Shown: positions 35,041 to 47,465, numbered from the stretch's first letter. The stretch is DNA of 64,000 nt from Ascaris suum (GCA_013433145.1 CM024170.1:1753214-1817213); one strand, 5' to 3'. Notes: a model not told the origin generated them from the letters alone. Made by a program: numbers and translations.

Positions 35041-35808
35041 GGAGGAGGTCGGATCAGTTAAATAATGGATATTATTGCGCAATAAAATATCGATGCATTG
35101 TTCGACAAACGTTAATATCTGCTGACAGTTCAAGCAATTAGTCGATCTGTTAACAAAATGCAAAAAGCGCATGTGGCGCGGGTCGCCTGGCGCGTCTTTG
35201 AACTTGTCCCTGTCTTCAGTCATTTTCTTTGTGGACGATGATCGGTGGTCAGCCAACTCATGAGTCGTATTCGGTGGAGATGCTGATCGGGGCTGCGGAA
35301 TACAGAGACTGCGTAGCCCAGATTAACATGAGGACTCAAACTTTTTTGGTCGTCCTGATATGTAAGAAAAGGAAACGAAAGTATTGACTGACGATTATAA
35401 AGGCTTGTAACGATGGCAATAATAGTGATAATGGTGATGGTAGTAATCATAGTAACAGCAATAATAATGGACAAAAACAACGTTAATAATAAATAAAAAT
35501 AATAATAACGGCGAAAGTTAGTAGTAATAACAGTAAGAGTAACAATAACAGTAGAAATGATGATAATTTATTAGTGATTAATAACAAAATAACCAGTAAT
35601 AATGATGAGAGCAGTAATATTAGTAATGATGGTAACAGTAGAACTAGAAGTAACAATGGTGGCGAAATAGTAAAGAATAAAAAACCTCATTTGCAATCAA
35701 ATAAACGTAAGCAGCAAATAATAACATAAATAAACGGTAGCATCGATAAAAAAGCAACAAGCACACGAAGGCTTCATGATGGGAAAAAACTATGACGCTG
35801 GGGGTATC

Positions 35809-35999
35809 AAATATTGCAGAATTAAATAAAACTTGCAAATATTGCAGAATTAAATAAACTTGCAAATATTGCAGAATTAAATAAACTTGCAAATATTGCA
35901 GAATTAAATAAACTTGCAAATATTGCAGAATTAAATAAACTTGCAAATATTGCAGAATTAAATAAACTTGCAAATATTGCAGAATTAAATAAACTTTTA
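35809..35999. repeat. 27-bp tandem repeat, about seven copies
   Basis: The unit AAATATTGCAGAATTAAATA plus AACTTGC is repeated almost without change; only the first copy has one extra A. Because 27 is a multiple of three, all six frames repeat in phase and both strands give long repetitive open frames (for example VYLILQYLQ on the minus strand). I see no sign that it is translated. Confidence 0.95.
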
Positions 36000-36552
36000 G
36001 AAATGTTGATGATATTTGAGTAAAAGTTGTATCGTGCAATATAATGGAGTGACGTCAATCGTGCGTGACGGATTATCGACGTGCAATCTGCACGTTGTGC
36101 ATGAATTATGATCCACTATTTTGCACATTCTTATACTCTATATATTGAAAATGCTTATTATATTCGCTTATTTTCGTTGCTTTTTCTCTCTGCACTGTAT
36201 TATTTTCAGCCCTGTTTTCTGCCTCATTTACATTGTTTTTTTTGCCCTATTTTCTCTGTGTAATACATTACTCTATGTTTTATTGTTTCAATTCACAAGT
36301 TATTATGTGACTGCGGTTGATCTTTTTAGAACTGTTTATTTCTTTGTACTCTGTCATAATCACACACACTATCGAGTTCGAACGTTCAAACATTTCATTG
36401 CAATGACAAATCGTTGCTGTCTTTTCCCAGTGATTTTTTTTTTTTTGAAGCGAATTGACGTCCCTGCATCTCTTCCATTGTTGCGTTATCTTTGCTGTAG
36501 TCAATTGCATCATAGATTTTTGCGCCTTTCTTGATTTATTTCAAGGCTAACG

Positions 36553-36690
36553 CGTGAACTGTGTGTCCCGAATAGTTGATTTCATGTGGAGAGGAGGGGG
36601 TGGAGGAGAGGGGAATGCACGTGAACCGTGTGTCCTGAAAAGTTGATATTAGGATTGGGGGGGGGGGGAGGTGGGAGGGGAGGTGAATGA
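36553..36690. repeat. Imperfect 67-bp duplication with G-rich tails
   Basis: GTGAACTGTGTGTCCCGAAT at 36553 is repeated as a diverged copy at about 36620. Each copy is followed by a purine-rich G tail; the second contains a 12-nt G run at 36657-36668. Confidence 0.75.
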
Positions 36691-39689
36691 TGTATTGGCT
36701 TGCATTTCTCGGCATTGTACAGTAAAGTGGTATATTTTCCAAATTGAATCTCTAGGATGTGGAAATTATTGTTATAAATAGCGTGCATGGCTTACTATAG
36801 TGATTTTGGGCATAATTTTATGAAAACTTAAAATGCACATAATGTTTATTCTAATTGAAGAAAACACATTCGATTTTGATTGACTTCTTTGTTGAATTGA
36901 TGGAATTACTTTTTAAATTTATTCAATTTATAATTGTTATTTATTAGATGTTGCCATTAATAATTACCTCTAACAAATCATTACATTTATTTTTTGTTGC
37001 ATCACAAATGTTCAAAAAAAAAAAAATGAAAAAAAATTTCCTGGAGAATTTCAACGAATTCATTGAAAATGAAAAAATTTCCTGAAGAATCCGCTGAAAG
37101 AAATTTTTTTCCCCCCCCTCCCCCCCCCCCCATCATTTATTTAAAAATATTAGAATATTATTTTTAAAGTCGAAAAAAAAAAGAATTATTCAAGGATGGA
37201 AAAAAAAATCGGAATAAATCATCAAATTTTATTAACTGTTTTAATTGGATAAGAATTGAATTGGAAAGTTGCCAATTACTATATTTTTCTTTCATATTCT
37301 AGCACGTTGTTAAGTTGGAAGTTTCCAATTATGCGATATTATTCAGTAGTGTTTTTGATTTCTCGAATTTATAGTAGTACTATTGATGATAGTAATATTA
37401 TGCTGTTATTGAGAGCGGAAATGCGTCCTATGTCGATTTATTTTATTTTTTATGGGATGATAAATAGTCAGGTGTGATATTAATATGTAACTCTACTGTA
37501 ATTCCACCTATCTTAGGTTAATTATGACTCACCTATGTGGTGTTAGCTGTCATTTCTTGGTTCACTCAATCTAAACTTGGCTCCGTTTCTATCGGAATTT
37601 CACCAGCAAGTGTCCTACTAGAAATAGTTTTTTTTTTTGCTTGGTTTCGCTGTTCATTAACCAAATAACTCATCATTTTATATATGGGAATATAGGTAGC
37701 GTGAGATGTTAGCCTCTTGTTTGTTAAAAGTGAGATAGCCTCTTTGCGAGAATCGACTCCGCATTTCTCGAACTCTTCAGTGAAACTTTAAAAGTCTGTG
37801 GGATATTAAGCAGAAATAACTAACCCGGAAAAAAACATCCTTTAGTGTAACTCCGTTTTGGCTCCATTGACGAGCATATTATTCAGATGTCAGAGTATTG
37901 CCTAGCAAACTCGTTTATATAATTTCGCATGATTTTGGGAGATGACCTGATTTAATTGTATTTTTCGGGATGTTTAAAGAGTGGCCCTATTTCGCATAAA
38001 CATGGTCTTTGATGAAGCTTTATGGATGGAAAAAATTGAGCCTCTAGGGGGAGTGATATCACATTCTGATGGCTATTCGATAATCCCCTTTTCCTAATCA
38101 AGAGCAGGGGATGTTTTCGTTCAGGCAATTTTTGCAGGAACATTACCGCAAGGAGCCGATCCCTCATCGTGCATATATATAAAGCCTAACGCTTTCATAT
38201 GCTGCATCACTTCGTCCTCTTTTTCCTTCCGATAGATGAGTTTTATGCCAAAAGAAAGCCACCTAGACTCGTCGACACCAAATTTCCGTCTAGCTAGCAA
38301 TCCTATAGGTATGTATTTCTCGCATATTTCTGCGAGCCATTAATTTCCATTATACCTAGATGGCTGATATTATCATTCAGTTCGATTATCATCTCATCAA
38401 ACGATAAAATTTCACCAAACTCCACCTTCTGCTTAAAATATTTCAAAAATTCTCAAAATTCAATCATTTATTCGTAATCATCATTTAACAAACGATCTAT
38501 TATCCGTATGATGATAGGGTTTGAAATCCGCTTTATTGTGAGTGCGACGAATATTGCCACAATCGGTTTCCACATCGAATGGAAACTAGATGCGCACATT
38601 GCATCATCGGATTTTTGTCGATAGTATTGGAAATTCCTATTTCTTTAGATGCATCAACAACATTGATACTTCATCAATACTTCCTTTCTATCTGTAAAAT
38701 TCGCTACCATAGTCACTATTAGACATATGTTTACCGTATTTTATACTTAAACCTTTTGATGTGTGGCGATATAATGGAGAGAATCTTTCCGCTCTCTTTT
38801 GAGCGTTTATTTTTATTTTGAGAATGGAGTTTTCTTTTTACAGTCAAATAACGAAAAAGGTGAAAGATGAAAGAGAGATATCGACCAATAATCTTTACTA
38901 ATCGAACTTCTGTCATATCTTTTTGTAATTGCAATTAATTTCTTTCACTAGAGGCTTCTCTTCTCTATATTTATATAGCTATTTTGTTTTCGTTTGTTTG
39001 CGCATAATGCAATCATGATATCTTTCAGTTAATATTGCAAAAGTTTTGCAATTGCAATGGCTCATTATGAATAATATGGCATATTTTTACATCCCTAATT
39101 GTGGCAAAAATTGCATAGATTTTAAATTGATCAAATTTTTCCTATTGCAACAAATTCGTCTATGAAAAAGATAAATCTTATTACTTCTCATATTTTTTCT
39201 GCACATATTTTATTACACGTATTATTTATTAGTAATTTATAAAATCGATTAATAAAGTTGGTGGAATGATTTCATGACAGCTGCTCTGGCACTCTTCTTC
39301 ATACTCGTTCCTTTTCTATTATAGTTAAATTTTGATGAAAGAATCTATTTTCTCTTAGAATTGGAAAAGAATTCTCTGCAGATATGAAAGACGAGCTTTC
39401 ATTATTACTGAAAAAAGAAAAAATGCGATAGTTTCATTTCATTTTGAGAGAGTCGTCATTGATTCGATTGAATAGCGCACATTTGTTCACGCGTCGAAAT
39501 GTTTGGATTCCATATGAAGTGCACATGTGTTTTCATAGAATCATCCTTATTTAAAACAGAATCGATTCGCTGCATTGAGTGACAGCGGGCTGCATTTTAA
39601 GAGATTTGTTTGTCAAAATTTTTCTATTATTGTTCGATGCTTAATTGCAACATTTTGAAACATTGGGTCATGAAACAAGGTTATATGCT

Positions 39690-39778
39690 ATCGACTTCCT
39701 CCTCTGTCCCCCCCCCCTCCCTCCCTCCCTCTCCCTCCCTCCCTCCTCCTTCCCTTGCCCCATTCCCTCCTCCATTTT
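39690..39778. repeat. Polypyrimidine tract (C/T only over most of its length)
   Basis: Repeats of CCCT dominate, including a 10-nt C run at 39708-39717. Long homopyrimidine tracts of this kind can form triplex DNA (established for such sequences in general; not tested here). Confidence 0.85.
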
Positions 39779-41380
39779 CCGTCCTCAGTGATGCTAAATA
39801 TTGAAATTTTATGACTTCTGTTCAGTGTTGAAGGGAGCATTGCGCGCCTTTAAAATTAAAAAACGACACTCGCTTTTATTTTCCACTCACTCCAACAAGT
39901 TTCATTTCTTTAGTTGCTAAGTTGGAAACACTGAGCAGACAAACATACACACAGACACAGACACACAACCCACACACATACGCGTGGGCTGGAAGTTGGC
40001 GTAATAGACTTTAGTCAGGCGGAACTACGATGGAGCATGTTAACAGCTTGAGCATAAATGCTTTTAATGCATATTTCAAGCGTTCACAGCACAACGGCAT
40101 TGAACTTCATATTTCGTTTGTTTGAAGAAAATTCTCGCTGAATATTTCACATCCTTTGCACTTTCTGAAGGCGAACTGAAATTAATGATGCATATCTTTT
40201 TTCCTTTGCGATTTTAATTTATCGATTCCATCGTAGGTAATGATGGTTATTGAAAGACTGTTTTCAGATTGATATGAGAATGGTTAAGCGATGAAAGGAT
40301 TGAGAGGAGTGAGAAGGGAGGAAAGACCAGGTTTAGGCAAAGTGCGATAGACATGGAAGGGAGCGCAGATAGGGGAATAAACAAGGGGCGCAGGTAAGGG
40401 AATAAACAAGGCTGCTGCTATAGGATAATCTAGAGCTTGGATCGTTCGTCGGCGCATATTGTTCGTCGATTTCGCACATGTGGCACGAAGCATTCCACAC
40501 ATTTTTTTCATTTCTTTCCCAGTCGGAATTGTGTGCTTTGTCTCGTCTTGCCAGTGTTTTCGTCAGCGTGAGAGCATCAGGTATAACTAACTGCCTAATA
40601 ACTCCAAGCGGGCGAACCTGAGGGGCTTTGAAATATCTGCTCTTAAATTTCCTATTCCGTTTTGATTAATCACAGAGCAGTTGAAAAACTTGTGTTCTGC
40701 TATCAACAATTGTATTTGCGAGCCGTTATCGAGTAAAATGGTGCGTGGATTATCATCGGTTCTGATATAAACAAAAGTTCTGATATAAACCTGGTTTAAC
40801 CAACAGCCGCATGGAAATGATCCAGTTGGAATAGGTCATCGCTGCTGTTCCTGTGGCCTATTCCGATTGGAATTAGAGCTTAGCGATCTAAGATCACATT
40901 TAATTCATCTCCACGTAGTCGTAGCTCGAACTTGATCTCAATAGCCACTAGGATCAGGTTTTCTTCAAACCAATGAAACAGTGACGCGAGATGTTTGTTA
41001 TATTGCATTCGGTTGTGTTGCTTTCAAAAAAAAAAGCATACCTTTCTATCTTCATATTTTATCATTTTTTTTGTTCCTATAGAAATCGATGAGAAGTGGA
41101 AGTTTTTTTTCCTTATCTGATCAATATTTGACGTTATCATTCATAAAGACATTCTCGTTGTTTTAAAATCAGAGATCACATTTGCGTCTCTTATTTTGAG
41201 TTTTTTTTTTTAATGCCATATTGTCATTACTTCTCGTCTTTTCCAGTTTGCTGCAGTTGTTTTTTTTTTCTTTTTGGAACTTTTGTTATGGAATCAACGA
41301 TGTAATTTGCTAGTAGAAAGTGTAACGGAAATTAATCGGCACCATTTAATGCAAATAACTAACGAAAATTATATAGCCGA

Positions 41381-41525
41381 AATATTGCAATGTTTATAAT
41401 TACCGAAATTAAATATTGCAATGTTTATAATTACCGAAATTAAATATTGCAATGTTTATAATTACCGAAATTAAATATTGCAATGTTTATAATTACCGAA
41501 ATTAAATATTGCAATGTTTATAAAG
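41381..41525. repeat. 31-bp tandem repeat, about 4.7 copies
   Basis: AATATTGCAATGTTTATAAT followed by TACCGAAATTA starts at 41381, 41412, 41443, 41474 and 41505, the last copy being partial. Copies are essentially identical, suggesting recent expansion. Confidence 0.95.
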
Positions 41526-42043
41526 ACTTTACTATCATAATGATAACTCATTTAATTCTTATAAAGACGATAACTCATTTTACTATCATAGTCCATTGAT
41601 GTGAATTTAATTCAGCCTGGTCGATTGACTTCCTTTCTTGTGGTACTCGAATCGTGCAAGGAAACGCTCCAATTTTGACATTCCGACTCCTTTTGACGAT
41701 TTGTGAAGTTTTGAGAAAATAAGAAAAAAAAATTAGAAAAATATAGACGATACGAAACGCGCCACCTGAGAGTTATGTTGTATTATTATAAAAAAAATAA
41801 GCAGAGAAATTAGCCAGCCAGCAGACGCTTATATATGCTCTTATATTCCGCTTATCTCATCAACCATTTTCGTAATTTTTCGCCAATTAATTAAATTATG
41901 CGTAATTGCATATTCATGTTCTAATTAATCTGATCTTTTATGCAAATTTTCTTGAAGAGTTAGCATCTCTATGATCGTATCGGTGTAAAATGAAAAAAAC
42001 GATCAGAGTACGAAGCGTTTGCGAAAATTTGTAACAATTGCAG

Positions 42044-42738
42044 TATGCAATAATTGTTTGCATCTTAATCCGGCTATTTGCACTACTATTCCGGAAGGTT
42101 GCGCTCTTGAGAATTTCCGGATCGTTTTGCTCGTCATGCTTTGCGCTATTTTATGGATTGGTAATTGTGCATTCACCAGTAGAAACTTTTTATGGATAAT
42201 CTCTACACATTGGAAAATCTCTTCTCTTCATCGAGAACAGTTGTCGCTAAGAGAAGTTGCACTAAACAAACTTATGCATCTTAAAGCAAGAGTGTGAACA
42301 TTTCTCTGCTCTTTTTCCTATTTTGCGCGCAAAAATGCCCTCATAGTATGTGAGGCTTGCGCGCGAAAAAATCTGAATTGTGCTTTTTTTTTCTCTGTGG
42401 TTTTTTTTGTGGGTTCAATGCTTCGAATTTTTTTTTTGCCGACTAGTTTTTTGCAAAATATTGCAAATTTGTGTCTGCAGAGTGTATGATGGTAACTTCT
42501 TATCTGGGCGTCTGCGCGTTGTCCGTGTGTCTGTGTGTCTGTGTGATCATTAATTTCGGCTCGGAATCACTGAAATTTTGATGGATTCTATTCACGCAAT
42601 ATTCTATCTTTTCCTACGCCATAATTCGAGTCGATCTTTCAACTTTAAATTAATTTATAAATATTTAATAATGGAAAAACCGGGATTTCACACAAACTTG
42701 GTTTACCTTTTGACGGCAGCGAGGTAAAAATGGATTTT

Positions 42739-42772
<34 letters not shown>

Positions 42773-43201
42773 GACTTTTTTTGGGCGACCGAATCGATTA
42801 AAATATAACGGCATTGTTGCGTAAATCTTATTATTCTCTTGAAGCTGTGAAATTAGTTGGTGAGGTATGCGCAAAGCAAGAAAGCATATTATTCCTGCCG
42901 CTATACTGTGCACTCTATGGATATCTGTAATAATAATGGGTCGATAACGAAGTAGATTCTCGCAAAAACTTCTCTCGTGCAGAAATTTTTTGAATCGAGA
43001 ATAAAGGAGATGGGGAATGGGGGAGAGGGGGGGGGGGTGGGGAGTGAGGAGAAGAAGGGGAAGAGGGAGTGTTTGCTACGTATATCGAGTTAGTTGATGA
43101 TTCCTGTTGGATCTCTTCCGAACTGCTAATGTTGCTGTCTTTCAGTTTTACTCGGACATGGGGCCTGGAACTACTGGTCTCATTTCATAACGCAGTTGTA
43201 A
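42044..43201 (+). CDS. 3' end of an unrecognised membrane-protein gene (two exons)
   Basis: Exon 42044-42160 follows an AATTGCAG acceptor and ends ATTG|GTAATT. It reads CNNCLHLNPAICTTIPEG and then a strong hydrophobic helix, FRIVLLVMLCAILWIG. Exon 43146-43201 follows a strong CTGTCTTTCAG acceptor and reads LLGHGAWNYWSHFITQL to TAA. Both junctions are phase 1, so the exons join cleanly. A perfect AATAAA lies at 43406-43411, about 205 nt past the stop, as expected for a terminal exon. The upstream exon must end in phase 1; the frame at 28071 offers such a donor, which would imply a very long intron. The four Cys before the helix suggest an extracellular or lumenal side. No family recognised. 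Confidence 0.42.
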
Positions 43202-43405
43202 AGATTGACAACAGCTGAAGCTTTTAGTGGGCAAAAAGTGTTGAATAGAAGCTGTCAGCTTCAAATTGGATTAAATCGGAAGTGTGTTAATTGTATGGTG
43301 GTCTACAATTAAGATTTTCCGCCTAATTTGCATAAATACATCAGCTATGATTGCTAATAAGTCGTTAGAGAAATGCTGTTATGCATATTTCTTTTGATTA
43401 TTATT

Positions 43406-43411
43406 AATAAA
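43406..43411 (+). promoter_or_regulatory. AATAAA polyadenylation signal
   Basis: A perfect hexamer about 205 nt downstream of the stop codon of the two-exon 3' end at 42044-43201. Confidence 0.45.
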
Positions 43412-44356
43412 GCGATTTTTGTATGAATAAAATTCGAATTCACGATCTATGGATTGGCATGGCATTTTTCAAAGAGATATACTCGATGCAATAGAAATGT
43501 GAACGTAAGATGAGAGGAAAATTACAATAGAGTCAAAAAGTTTTTAGAATCTCCTTATAGAAATTTCCTTTTTTTTTTTTTTCTCTTTCATAGATTTTCT
43601 GCTGTACAGCAATTTTTTTCACTTCATTACTATTTGAAACGTTGCATAATTCTATGAGTTCTATGGCTCGATCATAATAGCCTAGGCTCAATAAAGCTCT
43701 ATGCAATGACACAAATTATCCATAAGAAAGTATTTTTATTGCGCAACATATCGTCTATATCCCTTCTTAATGTTTGCCAACTTCTTTATTCTTTTCCCGT
43801 TGGTTTCGCAACTTTTCAATAACTTAATCAAACGAAGAACGCAAGTAAGCAAATAAGTCCAAATATGGGAGCCAAAATATGGTACACTTTGTTTCACGGC
43901 GTGACTCCTCACCTGTACTCTTTTTTTCCAACATCTCTGTGTCTCTTTATCTCTGTCGCTGTCTCTCTATCGTTAAGTATGAAGGAGCACATATGTTAGT
44001 GCGATTCGAGGATTAGATTACCCTAAGAGAAAGGAACAAAGCGCTTTCAATGCTTCGATGAATACGCTATTATTAGAATGCTTTTGTGACACCTGTTCGA
44101 TTGTTTTTGAAAGTTTTTTTTTTTTGCAGTCTCGAACCTAACACTCAGTTATTCGAAAATATTAGTTATTATAGTTTATGCTTTTCAAATGGAAACCTTT
44201 TTATTCTTAATTCAGAGTAGTAACGACGTCAGTGAAGAAGAGAGCTTGTGGAATGACACGACAAATCACACGCCATGCTATAATTTGATTGAATACAGAA
44301 CTAAAAAACATGACTGGGTTGTTTCGATTAAAAGAGATGCATGAAAGAGGAGCAAA

Positions 44357-44635
44357 ATGTGGGATTATCTCGGCAGTTATATGAAGGCTTGGGCGGTATT
44401 GAAGCGGGAAGGAAGATGCTGCGTTGACGATATCACTTATATGGTCAAATCTTTACCGATTGTGGATAATTCTGCGAAAATAGTTGAAATGCTTTTGAAA
44501 ACTTCTAAATTCAATTTCTTTAACAATTATTGGTGTAGAGTCAGAAATGTTGTTAGTTTCGAAATGATGAGCTTGTTGGTTAGTATCTTCGCTGTGTCGT
44601 TTCTATTGTGGTATCTAATTGCTCGTATACGATAG
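44357..44635 (+). CDS. Small ORF with a C-terminal hydrophobic segment (92 codons), uncertain
   Basis: The frame from the ATG at 44357 to TAG reads MWDYLGSYMKAWAVLKREG, continues with a charged middle, and ends in a hydrophobic stretch (MMSLLVSIFAVSFLLWYLIA) followed by RIR. This would be the layout of a tail-anchored or single-pass protein. There is no recognised domain and no strong start context. It may be a real single-exon gene or chance. Confidence 0.28.
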   Translation: MWDYLGSYMKAWAVLKREGRCCVDDITYMVKSLPIVDNSAKIVEMLLKTSKFNFFNNYWCRVRNVVSFEMMSLLVSIFAVSFLLWYLIARIR

Positions 44636-45769
44636 AGAGCGGTGGAACGTGATGTTGAGAGGGTGCAAAAATATTATTGAAACGTTGAATGGTTTTCGAT
44701 TACCTGACGAATATATCTTGTTTTCGTTCCAGTACTAGTTTTCCTCTCTTATTTTTTCCTTATTCACCTTGCATTTTATTAGCTAATTATTTGTATTTGG
44801 TGCTTAATTTAATATACTTTTTTGGCCGATATCTTGTTCGGTTTCTATGCTCCTATTGGATCTATAAGCTAGAACTTGTATAGCACCTTTCTTCCTAGGT
44901 AATTTGCATAACTAAACAGTTCATGGCTTCTTCATTCTATACTTCCTCATGACTTTCGTTTTCATGGTTTCCGTTTCAATCTGCTCTTGCAAGAAGCTCT
45001 TATTTTCTATTTGAGTGTTAGTGTCGGAATATCTAACCCGGTTGCGGCAAGAGCCTTTTTTAAAATTTGTTTTGTTTGCATCAATGCTGTTTGCTCTAAA
45101 TTCATTCTTTATTTTCCTTTGTTGTCGGAATAAATGGCATCAAATGTTACTGTACTAATTAAACGTTTCTCATGCTATTCTTATGAGAAATAGTTTTCTC
45201 AAAGCAATTCCGGTTTGAAATCAAGGTTCCGGTTTCGGAAAACCAAATTTCTGGATACCGAAAAATATCGCTTCATTGTGTTTTCCGGTTACGGCCGTGA
45301 CTCGTTTCAACAAAGTATTAGCAAACGCATTTGGTCCATAACCGGCTAATATTTTCGAAATGTATTTAATTCAAATGACTCTCTCTTGTGGGCCAATGCA
45401 TTCAGTCGGTGATCAACCGGAAGAAATTTCAGTCGGTTACCATCTATATGGCGGATTCAGATATAACTCATTATTTTTTCTTCCGGTTACCATATGTTTT
45501 CCTGATCCGGAAAACATGTGTCTATCGATCGTGAAAAACGTTTACTATTCCCATGATATAATTGAGGATGCTTCCATTTTGAGGGTATGATATTCGTTGT
45601 CACGGTTTTATAGAGTTCGCTATACTCAATGGTACTGCAGAAAAAAAAAAAATCGACGCTAATAAATTCTGCAAACGATTATAACACGCCTAAATTAAGA
45701 AAAGCAACGATTATTAGCATCATTGACTTATCACATCAATAAATTATGACACTAGCGGATTATAGCACT

Positions 45770-45973
45770 GATGAATTATAACACAAATGAATTATAACAC
45801 AAATGAATTATAACACAAATGAATTATAACACAAATGAATTATAACACAAATGAATTATAACACACATGAAAATGAATTATAACAAATGAATTATAACAC
45901 AAATGAATTATAACACAAATGAATTATAACACAAATGAATTATAACATAAATGAATTATAACACAAATGAAAT
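45770..45973. repeat. 16-bp tandem repeat, about 12 copies
   Basis: The unit AAATGAATTATAACAC is repeated with a few shortened or substituted copies near 45865-45890 and at the 3' end. Confidence 0.95.
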
Positions 45974-46753
45974 AATATAACATAGCACAAGTGGATTATG
46001 GCACTAGCAATTGTAAATACTGATTTAGTATTTCTTTTTAATACGCATTGTTTTGAGAGAGCGTTTATGAGATGTTGGATTGGAGAGGGCAATCGCGAGC
46101 GTAATGACCGATTTGTGTTGATTGAATTTTATGCTCTTCTATGTTTATTAACAAGTAAACAAAGCTCGACGCATTGCTAGCCTCACTTATGTTTATTTCG
46201 TTAATGCTTTTTGATCGATTGCTCTGATCTACACTCCTCGTCCTTCTATCTCTTTTATGCCATCTTATGTTATTCCTCTGCTGTGTATTGGGCCTTAACT
46301 TCTAATGCTTAATAAAGACCGATCGGTATCATAAACGTCGAAAGGTCTGCGTTACAATGTCGTCGGAAGATATCCTTAGTAAATGATTCAGGAGCTTCGA
46401 GAACCAATGGAACGTCTTGAGTTTTCTAAAATCAGATTTCTGGGGAGGTTCTGCCGGAGGTATTCCCTGAAGTTTTCCATCGACATCCGGCTCATCTAGC
46501 ATCTAGACATGGTATTGCGCTAGAGCTTATAACAAAGATCTAAATAGATTACCATATGCAGTCTGTCTTTTTTTTGCATAGGTAAATGCAGATTTCTCCT
46601 CATTCTCTCTAGCTTATACAACTTCTCTTCAAGTTTAGAATTTGTATACGCCGAAGACTATAAAATCTGTGTGTTCCACTGATTCAGCCACTGTTCGCTG
46701 TTGTTTCCTATCGAGGCGGTATCGTTGCAATATTGTTGTTTGCATCGAGCAGA

Positions 46754-46763
46754 ATTTGAACAG
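46754..46763 (+). promoter_or_regulatory. Possible spliced-leader acceptor before the MSP-domain gene
   Basis: ATTTGAACAG ends 24 nt before the ATG at 46788. It could accept a spliced leader or an upstream non-coding exon. Confidence 0.3.
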
Positions 46764-46787
46764 CGAGTTGAAGTGATTTCATTTTCG

Positions 46788-47465
46788 ATGGCGAGACAGC
46801 GAAAATCTTCGATTGTTGCGCTCAATTACTTGGCGCCCTTCAGTAAACCCCGCAATAAAGTGTTGGTGGATGAAAAGAAAACAATACCAATTTTACGCTT
46901 CGCACGTTTAATTGGGCGTCCGGAAGTGGCATGTTTGCAACTTCTTCTCGGAAACCTCAGTAACAGGTCGTTATCATTCCGGATTAAAATCCAACGAAGT
47001 GCTGCAATTACAGCCGTACCAAGCGGTATAGGAACTATTGAAGCGCACAAATCGACGCGTGTTCTTTTGATTTGGCGACATCCGGTTGATAAGTGTGGTC
47101 AATTGGTAGGTGCAAATAGCACCTTACTATTAATTCAAAGTGAATTCATTGACGGTAAAACATCCGAGCAAAAACAACTAACGATCAAAGAAATGCGCGC
47201 ACGAATATCTAGCCGGGTGCGTTGTAGAGCGTCTAATCCTCCGGAAGAGCATTTCTATTTTGATACGTCCGGTTCTGTTTCCGGAATTGAAACTGCTAAA
47301 TTGATGACGAAGAAACAAGAACAAAATAACGTTTGGAATCAGGCAAAATTCTCCGCAGTGAACAAATGCATTATGATTATAATTCTTATATTGATCATTG
47401 CATTACTACATATAATATTTCTAAGAAGGGAGAAAGAATTTTCGTCAATGAGATCCAAGAGATGA
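46788..47465 (+). CDS. Single-exon MSP-domain protein with C-terminal membrane anchor
   Basis: A 225-residue product. The start is the ATG at 46788 (MARQRKSSIV); the frame is open upstream, but only from a non-ATG codon. Residues of about 45-100 fit the MSP/VAP immunoglobulin-like fold: a strand LQLLLGNLSNRSLSFRIKIQ, then the typical turn and strand GIGTIEAHKSTRVLLIW. The C-terminus has one strongly hydrophobic helix (about 193-212, CIMIIILILIIALLHIIFL) followed by a short basic tail, the topology of an ER tail-anchored VAP/MOSPD-type protein. It lacks the strict VAP FFAT-binding consensus as far as I can see, and it has no introns although its neighbours are intron-rich. Nematodes have many MSP-domain genes, so it may be a lineage-specific paralogue or an old retrocopy. 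AATAAA lies 132 nt downstream at 47597. Confidence 0.78.
   Translation: MARQRKSSIVALNYLAPFSKPRNKVLVDEKKTIPILRFARLIGRPEVACLQLLLGNLSNRSLSFRIKIQRSAAITAVPSGIGTIEAHKSTRVLLIWRHPVDKCGQLVGANSTLLLIQSEFIDGKTSEQKQLTIKEMRARISSRVRCRASNPPEEHFYFDTSGSVSGIETAKLMTKKQEQNNVWNQAKFSAVNKCIMIIILILIIALLHIIFLRREKEFSSMRSKR

Larger units (their letters stand above)
43412..46753. other. Spacer upstream of the MSP-domain gene
   Basis: Contains a possible small ORF (44357-44635, listed separately), a cluster of CCGG sites at about 45207-45510, and a 16-bp tandem array. Otherwise AT-rich with no supported gene. Confidence 0.45.

Noticed and set aside
35644..36058. 131-codon minus-strand frame
   Set aside because: Most of it is the 27-bp tandem repeat, which is open in any frame that avoids stops; no start context or domain.
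36121..36534. 137-codon plus-strand frame rich in Phe, Leu, Cys
   Set aside because: T-rich composition explains it; no splice borders, start context or recognisable domain.
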